Source of the DNA: Daphnia carinata
Lineage: Eukaryota > Arthropoda > Branchiopoda > Diplostraca > Daphniidae
Reading direction: 5' to 3'
Assembly (NCBI RefSeq): GCF_022539665.2
Contig: NC_081339.1
Coordinates: forward strand, 1,054,001 to 1,118,000
Length of the DNA: 64,000 nt
Part shown: positions 46,501 through 57,900 of the stretch, in pieces
Layout: the number at the start of each line of letters is the position of its first letter
Position numbering within the stretch: the first letter of the stretch is position 1
Translations under genes and position numbers: made by a program
The notes under the pieces: generated by a model
Database searches by the model: none
What the model was told of the DNA's origin: nothing
The model's input: only the letters and a program-made list of their open reading frames with translations

Positions 46501-46814
46501 TTCGTTTATACATTTTACTTTCATTATACCAAGTGCTGACCCAGTTTAAAAATTAACTTGTCATAAAAATGGCCTTTTACTGTTTGTATTTCAATGAAAA
46601 AATTGTTAACTCAGTCATACTTTTACTTTTTTATTTAATATTTGATAATGCTAATACCGATATGAAAAGTATTGTAATGGGGTCGGGGTAGGCAATAGGT
46701 AGTGTAATGTAAGTCCGCAAAATATCAGTCCGCTGTTTACGCTACACGTTCCGCAATTTTAAACGGTATATGTACAAAACGGTCCGCATTTTACCCCGAG
46801 GTCCGCGAATATTT

Positions 46815-46904
46815 TTTCAAAATTTTTTTGACAGTCCGCAGGTCAAAGTCCGCAGTTTATCCAGTCCACAGTCCGCGGTCCGCGTCCGCATTTTACGTTG
46901 ACCC
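46815..46904 (-). repeat. MULE-like element, right terminal inverted repeat
   Basis: Complement of the left terminal repeat; ends GACCC at 46904, immediately followed by the 10-bp target duplication. Further TCCGC words extend inward to about 46710. Confidence 0.85.
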
Positions 46905-49900
46905 GAGAACGACATTTTCGAGCCAAATCCAGCTTCAGGACGCCTCCACTTGAGGGCAGTATAAGCAGATGGAAACCATGAACAATAAAAAAGTAACTAA
47001 ATTTTGTTGAATTTGTAATACAAGAATTACATTTTTTTTTAAATTTCAATCGGCAATCTTAAGAGTTTATTTTACTACGTTTGTTTTTTGTACTACCCTT
47101 CATACGATTTTTTGGATACTTACTCTGCTTATACTGCCCTCAAGTGGAGGCGTCCTGAAGCTAGATTTGGCTTGAAAATGTCGTTCTCTAAAGAAAATGA
47201 CAAAATGTTTCCGTGCAATAGATTCTACCAAAAACTCCTTTTACCATAAAGGACGGATAGCTGCTTTAAAGAGGTAAATTGAGTAAGCTCTTCTACAGAG
47301 ACTTAGGTGCAGCTTGCACTTAAATTGTTGACGTGGAACATATTATGCATTCTCATTCACATTCAATGTTTATTTTGTTTTCTAGGAGAACACATTAAAA
47401 ATTTGCGAACACTTCAGATTCAAAAGTGGCAACGATAACAAAAAAAAACTCAAAGCCAAAGTGAAAATCTTGGATGGCCAAGCTGAAGTTGGAATGCGAG
47501 AAGTATTGAAGAGAAACAGTCATGAAATGGTGCTCTGCAAAGAGCTGAAGGTTTTCAGGTAAACTTTCAATTTGACAAAAATATTTGTAAGATCTTGAAA
47601 ACTTTTAACCTTTCTGTATTGCAATAGGTAAAAGACTATATTGCAATAGGAGAAAAGCCAACATTAAGAAAAAGAAAACTGAAAAGAAAGAACATAAACT
47701 GAATGAACACCTCACACCTAACAGGTATGTGTTAACATTTACATTTAAGGAAGACCGGCCAGTTTATTCCATTGGTTTTCAGGGAAAAAGTTGGAATTGT
47801 CTGATAAGACAACGAAAATCAAACTTAAACGGAAGTTAGAGGGAATGAAGAAGAAATTAAAAAGGAAAAATAAGAAGATGAGGTCCTGAATTGCCAAACT
47901 TGCACAAGCCACCATGGCAGCATCTGTGTCATCAACCTCTGGTCTTTCAGAGTTTGCCTAAACAGAAATTCCTGAACCAAGACTAGCAAGTAAACTGCCA
48001 AATGCCAACACCAATTTTCAATAGTGAAGGCTGCCTAGTTTTCAGCAAATTTGATTTTGGAGAACTATTAAATCCCTCACCCATTCTGAAAAAGACCAAT
48101 TTAGATCCATAAGTGGCAACGATTAAAATGAAAAAAAAACTAAGAGAAACAGGCATGAAATGGTGATCTGCAAATAGCTGAAGGTTTTCAGGTAAACTAT
48201 CAATTCATGATTCAAGATCAATTCATCAATTCAAGATCATCAAAACTTTTAACCTATCTGTATTGCAACAGGTAGAAGACTGTGTGGAATTGCTTGACAA
48301 ATAAATAAAGAAACGAGATACAAACAGATCAGAAAGTAAAAACAATTGGGCTGATCGCATCGAAGAAAAGGTAAAGAGAAAAGAATGACAACAGAAAAAG
48401 AAAAAAACCAACATAAAGAAAAAGAAAACTGAAAAGAAAGAACATAAAGTGATTAAACCAAATCAAAAAAAGGAAAATTTATCGTATGAAGTACTGATAC
48501 CGACTCATTGATGAGCTAAACTCATGTTCTTTCATGTGCAAGCCATGTCGTAATACATTTTTATAAAAAATACAGTGGCATGCTTCATGATCTTGGAAAT
48601 TTTGAAGAAAAAAAATCGTAGATTCATTGTAAAAGGTTTATTAGTGTCTCCACTAATAAAGACATAAAAAAAGCCCTTCATGGTAGAAAATAAACTAAAT
48701 TGGTTTGTAATTGTTAGTAGCTTTGTTAACGTCAAGTGCAAAGCTTCCTTATATTTCACTGTAGTATGTGATGTGAATAAGGTAACCAAAAGCCGCTTGA
48801 AAATGTCCATAAGGGGAAAACAAGACACGAAGAACGTAAAAAATCATTTATCATTGCTGGAAAAACGCGAGTTCTTACCAGAGACGTAGATGGTTCTCTC
48901 GGGCTAAAGGTGAGGTTATTCTTTAACAAAAGATTGCTGTTTAACAAAAGCCACGCATAAACTTTTTAAATTTGACTTATAGACGTTCCTACGCAAATTG
49001 AATATTCCAGTTTTGCTCGAACTATTTATTGCTTTGGTGAAAAGCGCTCCAAGATAACAGTTGGCAGTCACCGCCTGGCATAGTTATAGCAGTAGGTTAT
49101 GATTTTAATATATTTATTTGGCTCTTTGTAATTGTGAAAAGAATTGAAAATCTGATAAGGAAATAAAAGGTATGAGAATCAATTTTGAATTACAATATTC
49201 TTTCTTTTGTCCTTGCCTCAGACGATAGTTTAAGTTTGTTACATTATTCCTATAAAGATTATTTATAAAATGTTAATAATAATAAACAGGTCTTCGTGTT
49301 AACATATCTTTTTTCCCAGCAACCACAAAAGCCCCGCGGAACTCATTCAGTTTCGGTATTAACAACGAATCAGTGGTCTTTACCTATGTCATAAGTATCG
49401 ACAAAAAAAGTTATAAGGGAGATGGACTGGGAGTTGGGGGAATAATGAAAGAGGGTGGACAGAACAAGGCTAAGTGCGAAAAACATTTATTTCTTGTATT
49501 ATATTTAAAAAAGCGATAGTAGTTCAATAAACCAAAATTGTGAAAAATGAACTTTATTAAACGGGATATTAGCAATATATAAATACTAACATAATCCGAA
49601 ATCAGATTGCTAACGAATAAATAATCAAAGGTTAACTAGCGTACATACGCTAACATTGTTTGATCTCGGCAAACCTTATAGAAGGTAACGGTTTCAGCAA
49701 CCTATGTACATTCCACTTTCCACGGAATAGGAGGTTGGAAATATATTTTGGAAACAAATATAAATTTTGTAGGAACATGGAAATTAAACGGAGAAAAAGG
49801 CCCAGTCCAGTGGAGAAAAAGGCCCACTTTAAAATTTGGAAAAAAGTGGGCCTTTTTTGTCTGGGCCTTTTTCGTCTGGGCCTTTTTTGCGGGCCTTTTT

Positions 49901-49920
49901 CGTCTGGGCCTTTTTCTCCG
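46905..49920. mobile_element. Centre and right arm of the giant foldback element
   Basis: With the MULE removed, the centre (46905-47190) is a clean palindrome: GCCAAATCCAGCTTCAGGAC near 46922 pairs with GTCCTGAAGCTAGATTTGGC near 47153, and CTCAAGTGGAGGCG pairs with CGCCTCCACTTGAG. The right arm runs outward to 49920 and mirrors 40694-43341. It contains an internal duplication: the block with CTGAAGGTTTTCAGGTAAACT occurs near 47545 and again near 48178. The right end adjoins the satellite directly. No target duplication is seen between 40693 and 49921. Confidence 0.8.
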
Positions 49921-49926
49921 ACCTCC

Positions 49927-50512
49927 ATTGAAACTCACTGTATTACACTATATTCACATTGAATACACGTATATTTGATGCTGTTTGAATGTAGATATTG
50001 AAACTGATTTTATAACACTATATTCACATTGAATACACGTATATTTGATGTTGTTTGAATGTAGATATTCAAACTGATTCTATAACACTATATTCACATT
50101 GAATACACGTATATATGATGCTGTTTGAATGTAGATCATGAAACTGATTCTATAACACTATATTCACATTGAATAAACGTATATTTGATGCTGTTTGAAT
50201 GTAGATATTGAAACTGATTCTATAACACTATATTCACATTGAATATACGTATATTTGATGCTGTTTGAATGTAGATATTGAAACTGATTCTATAACACTA
50301 TATTCACATTAAATACACGTATATTTGATGCTGTTTGAATGTAGATATTGAAACTGATTCCATAACACTATATTCACATTGAATACACGTATATTTGATG
50401 CTGTTTGAATGTAGATATTGAAACTCAGTATACCACACTATATTCACATTGAACACATGCATATTTGATGCTGTTTGAATGTAGATATTGAAACTGATTC
50501 TATAACACTATA
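49927..50512 (+). repeat. 70-bp satellite, first segment
   Basis: About eight monomers with period 70 bp. The conserved core starts ACACTATATTCACATTGAAT, followed by ACACGTATATTTGATGCTGT and TTGAATGTAGATATTGAAAC. Monomers here are somewhat more diverged than deeper in the array. The segment begins six bases after the foldback element and is interrupted by the solo LTR. Confidence 0.95.
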
Positions 50513-50847
50513 TGTTAGAAATGGACAACTATGTTTTCGTGTTGCTCAATAGATGTCAACACAAGTCCTTCTATTACTCTCATCCAACTAAGTTGCTGTT
50601 TAGCTCTTTCATCTCTCTCTTGCTTCTCTACGTCAAAGGTGTCAGGTTCTTAATACCGCTCTCATAAAAACTAGTTATTTTTTCCTCACAATCTAGTGTG
50701 ACAAGCGTGTACTGTATCCTATTCAAGTGAATTCACTCAGGTAATACTTATTCATATTATTACACCAAATCACTGTGTTGAACAAGCCAATACAATGTAC
50801 CTGCAAAGCAGAAGCCTCATGTCATTGCCATTCTTCTATATCTAACA
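50513..50847 (+). mobile_element. Solo LTR inserted in the satellite, 5-bp target duplication
   Basis: 335 bp beginning TGTTAGAAATGG and ending TATATCTAACA, with a terminal inverted motif TGTTAGA/TCTAACA. The bases CTATA at 50508-50512 and 50848-50852 form a 5-bp target duplication within the satellite core. This is the product of LTR-LTR recombination of a Copia- or BEL-like element; the superfamily cannot be told from the LTR alone. Confidence 0.9.
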
Positions 50848-50852
50848 CTATA

Positions 50853-50991
50853 TTCACATTGAATACACGTATATTTCATGCTGTTTGAATGTAGATATTG
50901 AAACTTACTGTATCACACTATATTCACATTGAATACACGTATATTTGATGCTGTTTGAATGTAGATATTGAAACTCACTGTATCACACTAT
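50853..50991 (+). repeat. 70-bp satellite, second segment
   Basis: About two monomers between the solo LTR and the Ty3/Gypsy fragment, in register with the array on both sides of the LTR. Confidence 0.95.
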
Positions 50992-51235
50992 TGTAGCGCC
51001 AATTCACTTTGGCGCTTAGCATCAGATGCTAAGTGCCTAAATGTGCGATGTCAATGGACTTTGCCAATCTGGCCGGATGTCAGAGGCCTTAAGAGCCCGT
51101 CTGCGGCTGGCTAAAGGGGCAGTCCAGTGTAGTAAGCCTTGTAGCTGTTAGCTGTGTTAGTGCTGTTGTCGTGTAGTGCTGTCGTGTAAAGCTGTAACCT
51201 GTCTACGAATAAATAAATCCAGTGAAACTGTTACA
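50992..51235 (+). mobile_element. LTR of a Ty3/Gypsy-like retrotransposon
   Basis: 244 bp from TGTAGCGCC to TGTTACA, with a short inverted motif GGCGCTTAG near the start and an AATAAATAAA polyadenylation-like signal near the end. The next bases, TGGTGGAG, have the usual TGG start of a tRNA primer-binding site. The matching second LTR is missing at the right side. Confidence 0.8.
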
Positions 51236-51945
51236 TGGTGGAGATGCAGGGTAAGACGCTAGCGACTATGCTAGCGATGTACGTGGATGAGAGCCACGAG
51301 GATTGGGACGAATTCCTCGGATTTGTAACCTTATTACAACACTGCCCGACAGGAAAGCACCAACCATACGCCTTTTATGATGGTGTATGGAAGAGAGGCA
51401 GTGATTCCGGCGGATCTTCTGGCGGCGACAGGACCAAACTATAGCCAAAACTCGTCGACGCAGAAGATTTGATGCTGTTTGATGATGGAGATGAGAGAGG
51501 ACGTCAAGGACCGGCTGGCCATAGTACAGCAACGGCAAAAGACGCAATATGATGCCAGTTTGAGTGTGCCACCAGTGTACGAACCTGGTGATTTAGTGTT
51601 AATCTTATTCCACAGCGAATAAGTAATTTGATGCTGGAGAAGTTGCTGCATCAATACGTGGGTCCTTATAAAGTGGTCAGACAAGTTACTGAACTAAACT
51701 ATGAACTTTGAAACCAATGGGAAAAACTATTGTAGTGCATATGTTCAAATGAAGAAGTATATTTGAGCTGGAATGGACGACGAGTCCGATAGCGAAGAAG
51801 AAAGTGAGAAGGTAGTGGATGCCGAATTTGGGGCTGGAGAGGATATTGTGCCGAAATGGATAGCGGAATGGGGCGCGTGCCGATATTTAACTGTTTGGCC
51901 GATACCCTGTAAGCTGACATTGAATGACACCTGACATTTGACCCT
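51236..51945 (+). pseudogene. Ty3/Gypsy integrase remnant
   Basis: Directly after the primer-site region comes the end of an integrase: TLATMLAMYVDESHEDWDEF, then in another frame ARQESTNHTPFMMVYGRE, then EDVKDRLAIVQQRQKTQYDA and the C-terminal EPGDLVL and YVGPYKVVRQV (GPY-type module). The TNHTPFMMVYGRE region is the typical C-terminal part of the retroviral-type integrase core. Several frame changes and a TGA are present. Gag, protease, reverse transcriptase and most of integrase are deleted. The right boundary with the satellite is abrupt near 51945. Confidence 0.8.
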
Positions 51946-54900
51946 GTTTGAATGTAGATATTGAAACTGATTCTATAACACTATATTCACATTGAATACA
52001 CGTATATTTGATGCTGTTTGAATGTAGATATTGAAACTCACTGTATAACACTATATTCACATTGAATACACGTATATTTGATGCTGTTTGAATGTAGATA
52101 TTGAAACTGACGGGTATAACACTATATTCACATTGAATACACGTATATTTGATGCTGTTTGAATGTAGATATTGAAACTGATTCTATACACACTATATTC
52201 ACATTGAATACACGTATATTTGATGCTGTTTGAATGTAGATATTGAAACTGCATTGTATAACACTATATTCACATTGAATACACGTATATTTGATGCTGT
52301 TTGAATGTAGATATTGAAANTCACTGTATCATAACACTATATTTACATTGAATACACGTATATCTGATGCTGTTTGAATGTAGATATTGAAACGGGGACT
52401 GTATAACACTATATTCACATTGAATACACGTATATTTGATGCTGTTTGAATGTAGATATTGAAACTGAAATCATAACACTATATTCACATTGAATACACG
52501 TATATTTGATGAACTGTTTGAATGTAGATATTGAAACTGATTCTATAACACTATATTCACATTGAATACACGTATATTTGATGCTGTTTGAATGTAGATA
52601 TTGAAACCGCCACACTATATTCACATTGAATACACGTATATTTGATGCTGTTTGAATGTAGATATTGAAACTGCACCTATAACACTATATTCACATTGAA
52701 TACACGTATATTTGATGCTGTTTGAATGTAGATATTGAAACTCTCATATAACACTATATTCACATTGAATACACGTATATTTGATGCTGTTTGAATGTAG
52801 ATATTGAAACTCACTGTATAACACTATATTCACTGTTGAATACACGTATATTTGATGCTGTTTGAATGTAGATATTGAAACTGACTATAACACTATATTC
52901 ACATTGAATACACGTATATTTGATGCTGTTTGAATGTAGATATTGAAACTCACTCCTTTGTCCACTATATTCACATTGAATACACGTATATTTGATGCTG
53001 TTTGAATGTAGATATTGAAACTGACTCTATAACACTATATTCACATTGAATACAGCGTATATTTGATGCTGTTTGAATGTAGATATTGAAACTCGATTGT
53101 ATATTCACTATATTCACATTGAATTACGTATATTTGATGCTGTTTGAATGTAGATATTGAAACTGATTCTATAACACTATATTCACATTGAATACACGTA
53201 TATTTGATGCTGTTTGAATGTAGATATTGAAACTCACTGTATCACACTATATTCATTGAATACACGTATATTTGATGCTGTTTGAATGTAGATATTGAAA
53301 CTGATTCTATAACACTATATTCACATTGAATACACGTATATTTGATGCTGTTTGAATGTAGATATGAAACTGCGCATAACACTATATTCACATTGAATAC
53401 ACGTATATTTGATGCTGTTTGAATGTAGATATTGAAACCGGTATAACACTATATTCACATTGAATACACGTATATTTGATGCTGTTTGAATGTAGATATT
53501 GAAAAATTCTGTAACCATATATTCATTGAATACACGTATATTTGATGCTGTTTGAATGTAGATAATGAAACTGATTCTATAACACTATATTCACATTGAA
53601 TACACGTATATTTGATGCTGTTTGAATGTAGATATTGAAACTCACTGTATTACACTATATTCACATTGAATACACGTATATTTGATGCTGTTTGAATGTA
53701 GATATTGAAACTGATTCTATAACACTATATTCACATTGAATACACGTATATTTGATGCTGTTTGAATGTAGATATTGAAACTGATTCTATAACACTATAT
53801 TCACATTGAATACACGTATATTTGATGCTGTTTGAATGTAGATATTGGAACTGATTCTATAACACTATATTCACATTGAATACACGTATATTTGATGCTG
53901 TTTGAATGTAGATATTGAAACTGAGGCTCTATAACACTATATTCACATTGAATACACGTATATTTGATGCTGTTTGAATGTAGATATTGAAACTGATTCT
54001 ATCACACTATATTCACATTGAATACACGTATATTTGATGCTGTTTGAATGTAGATATTGAAACTCATTTAGAATACTATATTCACATTGAATTCTTTACG
54101 TATATTTGATGCTGTTTGAATGTAGATATTGAAACTGATTGTATCACACTATATTCACATTGAATACACGTATATTTGATGCTGTTTGAATGTAGATATT
54201 GAAACTGATTCTATAACACTATATTCACATTGAATACACGTATATTTGATGCTGTTTGAATGTAGATCCATTGAAACTGATTCTATAACACTATATTCAC
54301 ATTGAATACACGTATATTTGATGCTGTTTGAATGTAGATATTGAAACTGATTCTATAACACTATATTCACATTGAATACACGTATATTTGATGCTGTTTG
54401 AATGTAGATATTGAAACTGACTGTATCACACTATATTCACATTGAATACACGTATATTTGATGCTGTTTGAATGTAGATATTGAAACTGATTCTGTATCA
54501 CACTATATTCACATTGAATACACGTATATTTGATGCTGTTTGAATGTAGATATTGAAACTCACTGTATAACACTATATTCACATTGAATACACGTATATT
54601 TGATGCTGTTTGAATGTAGATATTGAAACTCACTGTATTACACTATATTCACATTGAATACACGTATATTTGATGCTGTTTGAATGTAGATATTGAAACT
54701 GATGCTATAACACTATATTCACATTGAATACACGTATATTTGATGCTGTTTGAATGTAGATATTGAAACTGATTCTATAACACTATATTCACATTGAATA
54801 CACGTATATTTGATGCTGTTTGAATGTAGATATTGAAACTCAGTGTATCACACTATATTCACATTGAATACACGTATATTTGATGCTGTTTGAATGTAGA

Positions 54901-57900
54901 TATTGAAACTGATTCTATAACACTATATTCACATTGAATACACGTATATTTGATGCTGTTTGAATGTAGATATTGAAACTCACTGTATCACACTATATTC
55001 ACATTGAATACACGTATATTTGATGCTGTTTGAATGTAGATATTGAAACTGATTCTATAACACTATATTCACATTGAATACACGTATATTTGATGCTGTT
55101 TGAATGTAGATATTGAAACTCACTGTATAACACTATATTCACATTGAATACACGTATATTTGATACTGTTTGAATGTACATATTGAAACTGATTGTATAA
55201 CACTATATTCACATTGAATACACGTATATTTGATGCTGTTTGAATGTAGATATTGAAACTGACTGTATCACACTATATTCACATTGAATACACGTATATT
55301 TGATGCTGTTTGAATGTAGATATTGAAACTCACTGTATAACACTATATTCACATTGAATACACGTATATTTGATGCTGTTTGAATGTAGATATTGAAACT
55401 GATTCTATAACACTATATTCACATTGAATACACGTATATTTGATGCTGTTTGAATGTAGATATTGAAACTGATTCTATAACACTATATTCACATTGAATA
55501 CACGTATATTTGATGCTGTTTGAATGTAGATATTGAAACTGATTCTATAACACTATATTCACATTGAATACACGTATATTTGATGCTGTTTGAATGTAGA
55601 TATTGAAACTGATTCTATAACACTATATTCACATTGAATACACGTATATTTGATGCTGTTTGAATGTAGATATTGAAACTGACTTCTATAACACTATATT
55701 CACATTGAATACACGTATATTTGATGCTGTTTGAATGTAGATATTGAAACTGATTCTATAACACTATATTCACATTGAATACACGTATATTTGATGCTGT
55801 TTGAATGTAGATATTGAAACTGATTCTATAACACTATATTCACATTGAATACACGTATATTTGATGCTGTTTGAATGTAGATATTGAAACTCATTGTATA
55901 ACACTATATTCACATTGAATACACGTATATTTGATGCTGTTTGAATGTAGATATTGAAACTGATGTATAACACTATATTCACATTGAATACACGTATATT
56001 TGATGCTGTTTGAATGTAGATATTGAAACTCACTGTATCACACTATATTCACATTGAATACACGTATATTTGATGCTGTTTGAATGTAGATATTGAAACT
56101 TACTGTATCACACTATATTCACATTGAATACACGTATATTTGATGCTGTTTGAATGTAGATAATGACCCTCACTGTATAACACTATATTCACATTGAATA
56201 CACGTATATTTGATGCTGTTTGAATGTAGATATTGAAACTGATTCTATAACACTATATTCACATTGAATACACGTATATTTGATGCTGTTTGAATGTAGA
56301 TATTGAAACTGATTGTATAACACTATATTCACATTGAATACACGTATATTTGATGCTGTTTGAATGTAGATATTGAAACTGATTCTATAACACTATATTC
56401 ACATTGAATACACGTATATTTGATGCTGTTTGAATGTAGATATTGAAACTGATTCTATAACACTATATTCACATTGAATACACGTATATTTGATGCTGTT
56501 TGAATGTAGATATTGAAACTGATTCTATAACACTATATTCACATTGAATACACGTATATTTGATGCTGTTTGAATGTAGATATTGAAACTGATTCTATAA
56601 CACTATATTCACATTGAATACACGTATATTTGATGCTGTTTGAATGTAGATATTGAAACTCATTCTGTATCACTATATTCACATTGAATACACGAACATT
56701 TGATGCTGTTTGAATGTAGATATTGAAACTCACTGTATCACACTATATTCACATTGAATACACGTATATTTGATGCTGTTTGAATGTAGATATTGAAACT
56801 GATTCTGTATAACACTATATTCACATTGAATACACGTATATTTGATGCTGTTTGAATGTAGATATTGAAACTGATTCTATAACACTATATTCACATTGAA
56901 TACACGTATATTTGATGCTGTTTGAATGTAGATATTGAAACTGATTCTATAACACTATATTCACATTGAATACACGTATATTTGATGCTGTTTGAATGTA
57001 GATATTGAAACTGATTGTATAACACTATATTCTCATTGAATACACGTTTATTTGGTGCTGTTTGAATGTATATATTGAAACTGATTGTATAACACTATAT
57101 TCACATTGAATACACGTATATTTGATGCTGTTTGAATGTAGATATTGAAACTCACTGTATCACACTATATTCACATTGAATACACGTATATTTGATGCTG
57201 TTTGAATGTAGATATTGAAACTGATTCTATAACACTATATTCACATTGAATACACGTATATTTGATGCTGTTTGAATGTAGATATTGAAACTCATTCTGT
57301 ATCACTATATTCACATTGAATACACGTATATTTGATGCTGTTTGAATGTAGATATTGAAACTGATTGTATAACACTATATTCACATTGAATACACGTATA
57401 TTTGATGCTGTTTGAATGTAGATATTGAAACTGATTCTATAACACTATATTCACATTGAATACACGTATATTTGATGCTGTTTGAATGTAGATATTGAAA
57501 CTGATTCTATAACACTATATTCACATTGAATACACGTATATTTGATGCTGTTTGAATGTAGATATTGAAACTGATTCTATAACACTATATTCACATTGAA
57601 TACACGTATATTTGATGCTGTTTGAATGTAGATATTGAAACTCACTGTATAACACTATATTCACATTGAATACACGTATATTTGATGCTGTTTGAATGTA
57701 GATATTGAAACTCACTGTATCACACTATATTCACATTGAATACACGTATATTTGATGCTGTTTGAATGTAGATATTGAAACTGATTCTATAACACTATAT
57801 TCACATTGAATACACGTATATTTGATGCTGTTTGAATGTAGATATTGAAACTGATTCTATAACACTATATTCACATTGAATACACGTATATTTGATGCTG

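Larger units (their letters stand above)
43342..46904 (+). mobile_element. MULE-like DNA transposon with 10-bp target-site duplication
   Basis: A 3,563-bp element with terminal inverted repeats of about 85 bp beginning GGGTCAGCGTAAAATGCGGA on the left and the complement of GGGTCAACGTAAAATGCGGA on the right. The flanks GAGAACGACA at 43332-43341 and 46905-46914 are identical, a 10-bp target duplication within the size range of Mutator-like elements. The TIRs are rich in GCGGACT words. The interior encodes, in order on the plus strand, an acidic N-terminus, a zinc-finger-like DNA-binding region, a DDE-type core, a C48 protease and a PHD-like finger, all broken by frame changes. It sits inside the foldback element near its centre, so it is younger than that element. 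Confidence 0.85.

Noticed and set aside
46905-47190. Independent 285-bp MITE
   Set aside because: When the MULE is removed the palindrome continues outward on both sides (TTCTTTAGAGAACGAC and its complement), so this is the centre of the larger foldback element.
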